Both the position numbers and the translations under genes were made by a program. A stretch of 32,962 nt of DNA from Pelosinus fermentans (GTDB taxonomy: Bacteria; Bacillota; Negativicutes; DSM-13327): positions 107,349 to 140,310 of the forward strand of contig DJJR01000016.1 of assembly GCA_002434245.1 (NCBI GenBank). The letters run 5' to 3'. Of this stretch, positions 25,355 to 32,962 are shown in pieces. Under the pieces are notes generated by a model, which saw only the letters and a list, made by a program, of their open reading frames with translations, was not told the DNA's origin and ran no database searches. How positions within the stretch are numbered: position 1 is the stretch's first letter; each line of letters begins with the position of its first letter.

Positions 25355-26701
25355 TTGTCAACAGTGATGATAGTATTAATATTTGGTCTTAATGGAATTA
25401 CTATTTTTCTTCTAATTACAGTACTGCTTCGACTTGGAAAGAATCAGCAGCAGGAGCTTGCTGCTCATCTGATAGGCATAGAAAAGGCAATCGAAAGAGT
25501 AGAACGAATTGTAAATGATGAAATGGCTAAGAACCGAGGAGAAAATAATCTTGTCGCCAGAGCATTGCGAGAAGAAGTAGCGAATACACTTAGTAAGTTA
25601 AATGAATCAATTTTGAAACGGATGAATGAAAATACTACCGTGCAATTAACGCAATTAGAGACATTCTCTCAGCAATTACAGGGACTGACTCAAATGAATG
25701 AACAAAAGTTAGAGCGTATGCGTGAAACGGTAGAAAAACAATTGCGGGTGCTTCGTGAAGAGAATGGCAGCAAACTTGAAGAGATGAGAAAAACGGTGGA
25801 TGAGAAATTAAACCAGACATTGGAAAAGCGTTTGGGAGAGAGTTTTAAGTTGGTTAGCGAAAGGTTAGAAATGGTACATAGAGGACTAGGTGAAATGCAG
25901 ACTCTGGCCTCTGGCGTTGGTGATCTAAAAAGAGTATTATCCAATGTCAAAACTCGTGGTATATGGGGCGAAATTCAATTGGAGAATTTATTAGAGCAAA
26001 TTCTAACCATTGAACAGTATGCTAAAAACGTTGCAACGAAGCCAGGAAGCAATGATAGAGTAGAATTTGCGATTAAACTTCCTGGTCGTGATACAGAGGA
26101 AAGCATTGTCTGGCTGCCAATTGATGCGAAATTTCCCCAAGAAGATTATCAACGATTACTAGAGGCTCAAGATCAAGCCAATGCTGTCTTAGCAGAAGAA
26201 GCAGCCAAGGCTTTAGAAAATCGAATTAAAAGCGAAGCGAAAGACATTGCTAATAAATACGTCTGTGTTCCCCATACTACAGAGTTTGCAATTTTATTTT
26301 TGCCAATTGAAGGATTATATGCTGAAGTGTTGCGGCGTCCAGGGCTGTGTGATACCATTATGCGAAATTACAAGGTAATCATTGCAGGTCCTACGACTCT
26401 ATCTGCGTTGCTTAATAGCTTGCAAATGGGTTTTAGAACGCTTGCAGTTGAAAAACGCAGTTCAGAAGTCTGGTCACTGCTTAGTGTTGTAAAAACCGAA
26501 TTTGGTAAATTTGGCGATTTATTAGATAAAACCCATAAAAAACTGCAAGAGGCTAGTAACTCCATTGATGTAGCTGCCAGAAAGTCTCGCACCATAGAAA
26601 GGAAGCTTAAAAATGTACAAGAACTTCCTCAAGAGGAAGCATTAAATATGTTAGATGCAGCAAATGTTGCAGAAATAGCAGCTACTCAAGAAAAAGAATA
26701 A
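25355..26701 (+). CDS. rmuC: RmuC-family DNA recombination protein
   Basis: RmuC-family proteins resemble nucleases and limit inversions and recombination. From TTG 25355 (GGAGGA seven bases upstream) it is 448 residues; the earlier ATG at 25313 has no site. An N-terminal hydrophobic anchor (about 3-23) is followed by a long coiled coil (about 30-190). Then comes the conserved RmuC domain with KTRGIWGEIQLENLLEQIL, the core WLPIDAKFPQEDY (about 255-267) and FLPIEGLYAEV, ending in helices. The length and order match the family. No frame damage. Followed by a hairpin. Confidence 0.92.
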   Translation: MSTVMIVLIFGLNGITIFLLITVLLRLGKNQQQELAAHLIGIEKAIERVERIVNDEMAKNRGENNLVARALREEVANTLSKLNESILKRMNENTTVQLTQLETFSQQLQGLTQMNEQKLERMRETVEKQLRVLREENGSKLEEMRKTVDEKLNQTLEKRLGESFKLVSERLEMVHRGLGEMQTLASGVGDLKRVLSNVKTRGIWGEIQLENLLEQILTIEQYAKNVATKPGSNDRVEFAIKLPGRDTEESIVWLPIDAKFPQEDYQRLLEAQDQANAVLAEEAAKALENRIKSEAKDIANKYVCVPHTTEFAILFLPIEGLYAEVLRRPGLCDTIMRNYKVIIAGPTTLSALLNSLQMGFRTLAVEKRSSEVWSLLSVVKTEFGKFGDLLDKTHKKLQEASNSIDVAARKSRTIERKLKNVQELPQEEALNMLDAANVAEIAATQEKE

Positions 26702-26713
26702 TATATCTATGAT

Positions 26714-26757
26714 AAGCGCCCAAAACTTGGCAGATTGATGCTGATTTTTGGGCGCTT
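26714..26757 (+). terminator. Hairpin after rmuC
   Basis: AAGCGCCCAAAA and TTTTGGGCGCTT are perfect 12-bp arms around a 20-base loop. There is no T run after it, so termination efficiency is uncertain. Confidence 0.6.
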
Positions 26758-26791
26758 GGTCTATGCGTATTTCTTACAAAACATTTAAAGT

Positions 26792-26809
26792 ATGCCGAAT
26801 TTTAGGCAT
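26792..26809. promoter_or_regulatory. Candidate enhancer site (UAS) of the lysine operon
   Basis: ATGCC and GGCAT flank an eight-base spacer. The dyad is centred about 84 bases before the -24 element, in the range used by sigma-54 activators. Identity as the binding site is inferred from position only. Confidence 0.35.
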
Positions 26810-26869
26810 TATTGATTCGTATAAGAATAGATACAGAGGGAAATCGCGGGGTGAGCAACTGTCTTAGGT

Positions 26870-26885
26870 TGGAACGTAATTTGCA
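26870..26885 (+). promoter_or_regulatory. Sigma-54 (-24/-12) promoter of the lysine operon
   Basis: TGGAACGTAATTTGCA fits the consensus TGGCACGN4TTGCW at all defined positions but one (A for the first C). The GG and GC dinucleotides have the required ten-base spacing. It lies 163 bases upstream of the kdd start, and the operon encodes a sigma-54 activator. Confidence 0.75.
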
Positions 26886-27047
26886 TAGTAGTCTGTTAGA
26901 GAAACAATGCTTTGCGTTATCAATTTGATAGTTGGAGGTGAGCTCAATAATCCCTATCTAAAATGTAGCCTGTTTGAGGTTGCTGAGTTAAAAATAGTAA
27001 AAGAGGATTATATTTCAAAAAATAGAATATATTGGAGGAGAATTAAT

Positions 27048-28088
27048 ATGACAAAAATAGGTTGTCCTTACGGTACTCATCGAGTAATAGAGCCTCAAGG
27101 TGTTTTGCCTCAGCCTGCATGGAAAATTGATAATACTATGGAAATCTATGATAATGAGCTGCTAATTGAAGTTGATACCTTAAATATTGATGCGGCAAGT
27201 TTTACGCAGATCAAAAAAGGTGCCCAGAACGATATAGCTGTTATGGAGCGAATGATGCTTGATATTGTGGAAAAGCGGGGAAAACATCATAATCCTATTA
27301 CTGGCTCTGGTGGAATGCTAATGGGAACGGTAAGTGAAATTGGGCCTGCATGGACAGGGAATGCACCCTTAAAGGTGGGAGATCGAATTGCTACGTTAGT
27401 TTCTTTATCATTAACTCCATTAAAAATTCGGAAAATTATAAAAATTCATGCTGAAAAAGAGCAGGTTGAAGTTGATGCCCAGGCCATTTTATTCAGCAGC
27501 GGTATCTATGCAGTATTACCTTTAGATATGTCCCCATCTTTAGCCTTGGCTATCTTGGATGTAGCAGGTGCACCAGCGCAAACTGCTCATCTAGTACGAC
27601 CAGGGCAAAATGTACTCATCATTGGTGGCGGTGGCAAATCGGGTATGCTTTGTTTGTATGAGGCGAAGAAGAGAGCAGGAGTAACTGGCAGGGTGATTGG
27701 CATAGGTTCAAGTAAAGGCAGTTGTGATAGAATGCGGCATCTAGGCTATGCCGATGAAGTATTGCAAGTAGATGCTACAGATCCACTGCAAGTAATGAAA
27801 GCTGTGTCTGAGGTTACGAACGGTCAGATGGTAGATGTCACAATCAATTGCGTTAATATACCTAATACTGAAATGGCCTCTATTATGGCTACAAAAGATA
27901 GAGGAACTGTATACTTCTTTAGCATGGCGACCAGCTTTACAGGTGCTGCTCTCGGGGCTGAAGGCATAGGCAAAGATGTAACTATGTTAGTGGGTAATGG
28001 CTATTGCCGAAATCATGCAATCGTTGCTTTAGAAACAGTTCGAGAAAGTCCCATTCTCTGGCAAGTATTTCATGAGCTTTATGCTTGA
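27048..28088 (+). CDS. kdd: L-erythro-3,5-diaminohexanoate dehydrogenase
   Basis: It oxidatively deaminates 3,5-diaminohexanoate to 5-amino-3-oxohexanoate with NAD(P)+, following the aminomutase step in lysine fermentation. From ATG 27048 (GGAGGAG upstream) it is 346 residues, the usual length. The frame extends upstream to 26907, but this lacks a site and would overlap the promoter leader. It has the N-terminal GCPYGTHRVIEPQGVLPQPA typical of Kdd, a Rossmann loop VLIIGGGGKSGMLC, and no zinc ligands of medium-chain dehydrogenases. It is the first gene of the operon. The ornithine-pathway counterpart Ord is related, but the kamDE neighbours settle it. Confidence 0.9.
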   Translation: MTKIGCPYGTHRVIEPQGVLPQPAWKIDNTMEIYDNELLIEVDTLNIDAASFTQIKKGAQNDIAVMERMMLDIVEKRGKHHNPITGSGGMLMGTVSEIGPAWTGNAPLKVGDRIATLVSLSLTPLKIRKIIKIHAEKEQVEVDAQAILFSSGIYAVLPLDMSPSLALAILDVAGAPAQTAHLVRPGQNVLIIGGGGKSGMLCLYEAKKRAGVTGRVIGIGSSKGSCDRMRHLGYADEVLQVDATDPLQVMKAVSEVTNGQMVDVTINCVNIPNTEMASIMATKDRGTVYFFSMATSFTGAALGAEGIGKDVTMLVGNGYCRNHAIVALETVRESPILWQVFHELYA

Positions 28089-29110
28089 AGATGATGTTAA
28101 ATTGGAATGAATTTTTAATAGAAACTCCTAAGATTTTAACGATTATTGGCATGGCAAAAAATGTTGGCAAGACAGTAACTCTGAATTATATGCAAAAAGC
28201 TTTATATGCACAAGGCATAGCCTTAGGACTGACATCAATTGGGAGGGATGGGGAAAGCTTTGATGCTTTGACTCATTTAGCGAAACCTTCAATTGTTGTG
28301 CAGCCTCAAACAATAGTGGCTACTGCTGAAAAGGTTATTATAGACCCGAACCTATGGGATTATCTCCAGCAAACAGATATTAGCACGCCTCTTGGTAATG
28401 TGGTTATTTTGAAAGCAAAGTCTGTGAATCAGGTAGTTTTGGCGGGACCAAGCAAAAATGAAGATGTAAGGCAATTATTACAATGTTTAACTCACTGGGG
28501 AACAAGGTGCACACTAATTGATGGCGCCTTTGACCGGCAAAGTTCTGCTGACCCTTTGGTTAGCAGCCAAGTTGTTTTAGCTACTGGAGCAACCTTAAGC
28601 CGTGATGTAGAGGAATTACTTCATATCACTACATGTCGCGTAGAGCAATTAACGATACCAAAATCCAACGATGATTATCTTAAACTATATCATCATTCAA
28701 AGGCTAAAGTGCTGGTGATTGGTCATAATCAATGTCAGGAACATTTTGTGAGTACCTCTCTCTTAAGTATTACGCAGTGGCTAACAATATTGGAGGACGA
28801 TTGTTCTGTTCTTATTATTAAAGGAGCGATGGGAGATGGGTTAGCTCAGGCTTTGCTAAAGAAACAACGGATTCCTATCGTAGTGGTTCAGGATGGTAGT
28901 AAAATTTTCATTACAGTTGGTTTATGGCGGCAGCTAAGAGCTCGTAATATACAGGTTCAGGCTATACAGCCGATTTCTTTATTAGGGGTAACGATAAATC
29001 CAACCTATCCAGGAGGCAAAGGAATTGACCCAGGTGTTTTGCTTCAGAAGATGGGCGCGGCATTAGCGCCTATACCTGTAATGGATGTGGTACAAGAGAG
29101 AAAATTCTAG
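28085..29110 (+). CDS. kamB: P-loop protein, probable lysine 5,6-aminomutase reactivase subunit KamB
   Basis: A 341-residue protein with a P-loop GMAKNVGKT at 22-30 and no other family mark visible to me. Position in kam/kdd clusters and the P-loop suggest the KamB component of the ATP-dependent system that exchanges damaged cobalamin in lysine 5,6-aminomutase. Its partner in such clusters is the MutS-like KamC, not found in this window. The TTG 28085 overlaps the kdd TGA; ATG 28091 or 28094 are alternatives, and none has a strong ribosome binding site. Coupled translation with kdd is likely. Name inferred from context and the P-loop; function not shown by the sequence. Confidence 0.6.
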   Translation: MKMMLNWNEFLIETPKILTIIGMAKNVGKTVTLNYMQKALYAQGIALGLTSIGRDGESFDALTHLAKPSIVVQPQTIVATAEKVIIDPNLWDYLQQTDISTPLGNVVILKAKSVNQVVLAGPSKNEDVRQLLQCLTHWGTRCTLIDGAFDRQSSADPLVSSQVVLATGATLSRDVEELLHITTCRVEQLTIPKSNDDYLKLYHHSKAKVLVIGHNQCQEHFVSTSLLSITQWLTILEDDCSVLIIKGAMGDGLAQALLKKQRIPIVVVQDGSKIFITVGLWRQLRARNIQVQAIQPISLLGVTINPTYPGGKGIDPGVLLQKMGAALAPIPVMDVVQERKF

Positions 29111-29133
29111 TACTTGGTATTGGGGGGAGTAGA

Positions 29134-30609
29134 TTGCTCAATGAATTAGACGGCAGCGATAGCTGTCTTGATTTAGTGTTAGATCGTCTTGATCAGGCAG
29201 TACATGTAATTGATTGTGAGGGAATAACAATTTATTACAACCAGACAGCGGCTGAAGTGGAAGGATTGCAGGCTACTGAAGTTATGGGAAAGCATGTTCT
29301 TCAGGTATATCCTTCATTGACCCTTGAAACAAGCAGTTTGATGGAGGTATTGGCTACTGGCAAGCCAGTATTGGATCAGCAGCAAACCATCGTAAGCAGG
29401 ACAGGGCGAATCATTACTATTCATTACTCTACTTTTCCACTATATCGAGAGGGGATATTAGTAGGTGCTTGTGATTTATCTCGGGATATAACAAAAATTA
29501 AAGAGATGTCAGATCGAGTGATGGATCTGCAGGCTGTACTGTTAGATAAAAAGTCAACCAACTTCAAAAAAGCAAAGAAGACCGAAATTAGTTTTGCAAA
29601 ATACACATTTAACGATATTATTGGCAGTCATGACCTAATGGTTAAGCTTAAAGTAGTCAGTCAAAGAGTGGCATCGACTTCTTCTCCAGTGTTGGTGATT
29701 GGTGAAACAGGCGCAGGAAAAGAACTGGTAGTACAGTCCATCCATAATGCATCTTCTCGCAAGGACGGACCCTTCGTGGCGCAAAACTGTGCAGCTTTTC
29801 CTGCAACGCTGTTAGAAAGTATTTTATTTGGAACGGTAAAAGGAAGTTTTACAGGAGCGGAAGATCGTCCGGGATTGTTTGAGCTCGCTGATAGAGGAAC
29901 TCTATTTTTAGATGAAATCAATTCTATGCCGATGGAATTGCAAAGCAAACTGCTTAGAGTTCTGCAAGATGGAACCTTACGCCGATTAGGTGATAATAAG
30001 GTAAGAGAGGTAGATACTCGGGTCATTGCCTGTACCAATGTAGATCCCCAAGAAGCAGTACGTAAAAAGGAATTGCGCATTGATTTATATTATCGATTGA
30101 ATGTGGTAGCGTTACAAGTACCTTCTTTGCGAGAACGCAAAAGTGACATTGCTGCTTTGGTGGAACATTTTATTATGATGTATAATGCGAAAATTGGTCG
30201 TTCAGTGCAAAAAATAAGTGAAGAAGTAGATCAGGCATTTTTAAAATACTCTTGGCCAGGAAATGTTAGAGAATTGCAGCATGCCATTGAACACGCTATG
30301 AATATCGTATCCGGTCATATCATTGAAATCGAACATATTCCAGAACATTTGCGCAACTATGATGATGATCATAGTCGTGAAATATATTGTCAATTAAACG
30401 GCAAGAGCCTGCCGGAAATATTGGGAACTGTTGAAAGAAGTGCTCTCCTTCACGCTTTAGAAAGAAGTGAAGGAAATATATCAAAGGCAGCATTATCTTT
30501 AGGTATTCCTCGTCAAACCATACAGTATAAACTGAAAATATATGGACTGCTTAGAAGGAATAAAAAAGATGACTCCTTGTTAGGAGGGGATTGTATTGAA
30601 AAAACTTAA
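29134..30609 (+). CDS. Sigma-54-dependent transcriptional activator with PAS domain
   Basis: A 491-residue enhancer-binding protein. A PAS sensor domain (about 12-125) is followed by a linker and an AAA+ domain (about 160-400) with Walker A GETGAGKE at 190-197, Walker B LFLDEI at 257-262, and the sigma-54 contact loop GSFTGA at 237-242 (usually GAFTGA). A Fis-type helix-turn-helix lies near the C-terminus (about 440-475, NISKAALSLGIPRQTIQYKL). The layout resembles RocR. It lies inside the lysine operon, so it probably senses lysine or an intermediate and autoregulates through the -24/-12 promoter upstream of kdd. TTG 29134 has GGGGGGAG five bases upstream. It overlaps kamD by 14 bases. Confidence 0.9.
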   Translation: MLNELDGSDSCLDLVLDRLDQAVHVIDCEGITIYYNQTAAEVEGLQATEVMGKHVLQVYPSLTLETSSLMEVLATGKPVLDQQQTIVSRTGRIITIHYSTFPLYREGILVGACDLSRDITKIKEMSDRVMDLQAVLLDKKSTNFKKAKKTEISFAKYTFNDIIGSHDLMVKLKVVSQRVASTSSPVLVIGETGAGKELVVQSIHNASSRKDGPFVAQNCAAFPATLLESILFGTVKGSFTGAEDRPGLFELADRGTLFLDEINSMPMELQSKLLRVLQDGTLRRLGDNKVREVDTRVIACTNVDPQEAVRKKELRIDLYYRLNVVALQVPSLRERKSDIAALVEHFIMMYNAKIGRSVQKISEEVDQAFLKYSWPGNVRELQHAIEHAMNIVSGHIIEIEHIPEHLRNYDDDHSREIYCQLNGKSLPEILGTVERSALLHALERSEGNISKAALSLGIPRQTIQYKLKIYGLLRRNKKDDSLLGGDCIEKT

Positions 30610-32158
30610 TTTGAGCCAGGATGTTATTGATTGTGGTCGAAAATATGCAAAACGAATTGTAGATCAGGTACAAGAGCATATTGATGCTCACAGTACAGTG
30701 GCAGTAGAACGATCTGTTTTAAGATTACTGGGGATCGATGGAGTTGATCAGGCAGGAGTACCATTAGTGAATGGAATCGTTGAAGAATTGCATAATGCAG
30801 GTGTATTAGGTAAAGGAGCCATGTACTGGTTCGTGAATGGGATGATTCATACAAAATTATCATCTCAGCAGTTGGCAGAGTGTATAGTAAATAAAACGAT
30901 TCATTTACTAGAATTACCCAGAATTCCAAAAGGCGAAATTGAAGATGCAGCCTTGCAATTGGCTATCCATTCCTTAACGAAAATTAAAGAGCGTCGTCAA
31001 GAAAGAGAAGCATGGATTGCAAGTATAGGCAAGGGACAGGAACCTATGTTATATGTTATTGTAGCTACTGGTAATGTGTATGAGGATGCGATTCAAGCGC
31101 AGGCTGCTGCTCGGCAAGGAGCTGACATCATTGCCGTTATTCGCACTACAGGGCAAAGTTTACTAGACTATGTTCCTTATGGACCAACTACTACAGGCTT
31201 TGGTGGTACATATGCGACCCAGGCTAATTTTCAGATTTTACGGCAAGCTTTAGACGAAGTAGGAAAAGAAGTCAATCGCTATATTTATTTGACTAATTAT
31301 TGCTCAGGGCTTTGTATGCCCGAAATTGCAGTGATGGGGGCATTAGAACGTTTGGATGTGATGCTCAATGACTCCATGTATGGAATTATTTTTCGGGACA
31401 TTAATATGAAGCGTACTTTTGTAGATCAGTACTTTTCTAGGTTAATCAATGGTTATGCTGGTATTATTATCAACACAGGGGAAGACAATTACTTAACCAC
31501 AGCAGATGCCATTGAAAGTGGCCATACGGTTTTAGCCTCTGAATTAATAAATGAACAGTTTGCTTTTCGGTGTAATATGACCTCCGAGCAGCTCGGTCTT
31601 GGGCATGCTTTTGAAATCGATCCGCAAACTCCTAATGGTTTTATGTATGAATTGGCACAAGCACAATTAGTAAGAGAGGTTTTCCCAAAGAGCCCCATTA
31701 AATATATGCCACCGACTAAATATATGACAGGAAATATTTTTAAAGGACATGTGCAAGATACTCTGTTCAATGTTTGTTCCATCATGACAGGGCAGAGTTT
31801 GCATCTTTTAGGTATACTGACAGAAGCCATTCATACCCCTCTTATTCACGATCGATTTTTAAGTATTGAGTCTGCTAAATATGTTTTTAATAATTTGCGA
31901 GGAATCACCGATGAAATTTATTTTCGTGAAGGCGGATTTATTCAGCAAAGAGCCCAAGAAGTATTGGAAAAAGCAGTTAGCTTATTGGAAGAAATTGCTG
32001 ACGTAGGACTAATGCAAGCACTGACATTAGGCTATTTTGCTGACATCTCGCGAGCCTCTGAAGGTGGCAAAGGGCTGCAGGGAGTCATTGTAAAGGAATG
32101 CAGTTATCTCAATCCTTTTATTCCTCTCATGTTAAAAGGAGGAAAAAGCAATGCTTGA
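30596..32158 (+). CDS. kamD: Lysine 5,6-aminomutase alpha subunit
   Basis: The large subunit of the coenzyme B12/PLP-dependent enzyme that moves the terminal amino group of D-lysine or beta-L-lysine from carbon 6 to carbon 5. The 520 residues match KamD (its ornithine counterpart OraE is about 730). The TIM-barrel portion spans about 115-430 with YVPYGPTTTGFGGTYAT and YLTNYCSGLCMPE among conserved stretches. TTG 30596 has TAGGAGGGGA before it. It overlaps the regulator by 14 bases and kamE by eight, so translation is tightly coupled. Complete and undamaged. Confidence 0.95.
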   Translation: MKKLNLSQDVIDCGRKYAKRIVDQVQEHIDAHSTVAVERSVLRLLGIDGVDQAGVPLVNGIVEELHNAGVLGKGAMYWFVNGMIHTKLSSQQLAECIVNKTIHLLELPRIPKGEIEDAALQLAIHSLTKIKERRQEREAWIASIGKGQEPMLYVIVATGNVYEDAIQAQAAARQGADIIAVIRTTGQSLLDYVPYGPTTTGFGGTYATQANFQILRQALDEVGKEVNRYIYLTNYCSGLCMPEIAVMGALERLDVMLNDSMYGIIFRDINMKRTFVDQYFSRLINGYAGIIINTGEDNYLTTADAIESGHTVLASELINEQFAFRCNMTSEQLGLGHAFEIDPQTPNGFMYELAQAQLVREVFPKSPIKYMPPTKYMTGNIFKGHVQDTLFNVCSIMTGQSLHLLGILTEAIHTPLIHDRFLSIESAKYVFNNLRGITDEIYFREGGFIQQRAQEVLEKAVSLLEEIADVGLMQALTLGYFADISRASEGGKGLQGVIVKECSYLNPFIPLMLKGGKSNA

Positions 32159-32915
32159 TGTACATCATGTTAAACCTTATGGTGATACCTTAAATGACGG
32201 CATAGTGCAGTTATCCTTCACCCTGCCGATTCCTTTATCAAATGCAGCAAAAGAAGCAGCTAGGCAGTTGACTGCTAATATGGGACTAGAAGAGGCAGCA
32301 GTTGCTCATGCTGAAGGGATTAGCGATACATTTAGCTTTTTCATTGTTTATGGGAAATGCAGTCATGGAGTAAATATTGCTGGGATTACGGTTCCTGAAG
32401 TTGCGTTAGAGGTATTGTCCAAAAAAGAAATTGATGAATTTATTCGTACTCACCTAAACCGAAAACTCAATGTAGTGGGAGCTTGTATTGAAAGTGATGC
32501 TCACACCGTTGGGATTGATGCCATTATGAACATAAAAGGTTTTAATGGACATAAAGGTTTAGAAAGCTATCATGAAATTAATGCTGTAAATATGGGAGCG
32601 CAAGTGGCTTGTGAGGAAGTTATTCATAAAGTCTATGAAATTCAAGCAGATGCTATTTTAATTTCTCAGGTAGTAACACAAAAAAATATTCATATTACAA
32701 ATTTGACAAGACTCGTAGATATGCTGGAAGCGGAAGGTTTGCGGGATAAAGTAACTTTAGTAGTGGGAGGACCGCGAATTAGCCATGAATTGGCAAAAGA
32801 GCTAGGGTATGATGCTGGCTTTAGTTCCAATACCTATGCTGAGCATGTAGCGTCGTTTCTTGTCCAGGAAGTAAAGCGCAAAAATATGTGGGATAACGGT
32901 AAGGAGACAGGTTGA
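32151..32915 (+). CDS. kamE: Lysine 5,6-aminomutase beta subunit (B12-binding)
   Basis: The small subunit carries the B12 domain and the PLP-binding lysine. The 254 residues match KamE. The cobalamin ligand motif DAHTVG has His118, and NIKGFNGHKGLE contains Lys129. The His-to-Lys distance of 11 is the same as between the cobalamin histidine (133) and PLP lysine (144) known from the clostridial enzyme, so Lys129 is the predicted Schiff-base residue. A Rossmann-like B12 fold follows, with ILISQVV and LVVGGPRIS. The ATG 32151 overlaps kamD. The operon may continue past the window end. Confidence 0.94.
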   Translation: MLDVHHVKPYGDTLNDGIVQLSFTLPIPLSNAAKEAARQLTANMGLEEAAVAHAEGISDTFSFFIVYGKCSHGVNIAGITVPEVALEVLSKKEIDEFIRTHLNRKLNVVGACIESDAHTVGIDAIMNIKGFNGHKGLESYHEINAVNMGAQVACEEVIHKVYEIQADAILISQVVTQKNIHITNLTRLVDMLEAEGLRDKVTLVVGGPRISHELAKELGYDAGFSSNTYAEHVASFLVQEVKRKNMWDNGKETG

Positions 32916-32962
32916 TTCTTAGCTAATAAGCGTCATAAGAAGTTACCTTTGCTAAATTCTCT

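Noticed and set aside
30596..32915. Ornithine 4,5-aminomutase (oraE/oraS)
   Set aside because: Subunit sizes (520 and 254) and the Kdd-type neighbour fit lysine 5,6-aminomutase; OraE is about 730 residues and OraS about 120.

Overview
The window is about 33 kb of AT-rich bacterial chromosome. It most likely comes from an anaerobic Firmicute of the Negativicutes, such as a Sporomusa- or Pelosinus-like organism. That is inferred from four things: a class 1B dihydroorotate dehydrogenase with its PyrK partner, PyrR-type attenuators, a (degraded) sodium-pump-type methylmalonyl-CoA decarboxylase alpha gene, and a coenzyme B12-dependent lysine fermentation operon. Strong Shine-Dalgarno sites and frequent TTG/GTG starts fit this. 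No species can be fixed from the sequence alone.

Layout. (1) 1-2900, minus strand: an intact AAA+ ATPase of the DUF815 type, then a patch of gene decay. The patch holds the C-terminal stub of a LysR regulator and an mmdA carboxyltransferase gene with two out-of-frame internal deletions that still has a good promoter. (2) 2930-12834, plus strand: a compact pyrimidine operon, pyrB-pyrC-carA-carB-pyrK-pyrD-pyrF-pyrE, covering every step from bicarbonate/glutamine to UMP. It is preceded by two successive promoter + PyrR-site + terminator modules; pyrR is not present here. (3) 12956-18834: two related tRNA clusters (Asp-Gly-Trp and Asp-Phe-Gly-Cys-Leu). Between them lie an islet with a small heptad-repeat protein, a minus-strand nitrate/sulfonate-type ABC importer (lipoprotein, permease, ATPase), an unknown protein built from two copies of one domain, and a stand-alone CheY-like receiver. 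(4) 19000-26760: housekeeping and stress genes. These are a CorC/HlyC-type membrane protein, a PaaI-type thioesterase, a short YdjM-family membrane protein divergent from an unlisted 36-codon ORF over two LexA-like boxes, an M16C metallopeptidase, a 38-codon lysine-rich ORF and RmuC. (5) 26790-32962: a sigma-54 promoter and the operon kdd - kamB-like ATPase - PAS/sigma-54 activator - kamD - kamE, encoding part of lysine fermentation. The operon may continue beyond the window.

How parts work together. The pyr genes form one translationally coupled unit governed by UMP-sensing attenuation. In the lysine operon, KamDE moves the terminal amino group of beta-lysine, Kdd oxidises the product, and the KamB-like ATPase probably helps reactivate the B12 enzyme. 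The embedded enhancer-binding protein probably switches on its own operon through the -24/-12 promoter. The most interesting less-described signals are the LexA-box divergent pair with the 36-aa ORF, the hairpin that may bring a distant Shine-Dalgarno to the corC TTG start, the duplicated-domain protein beside CheY, and the doubled pyr attenuator.
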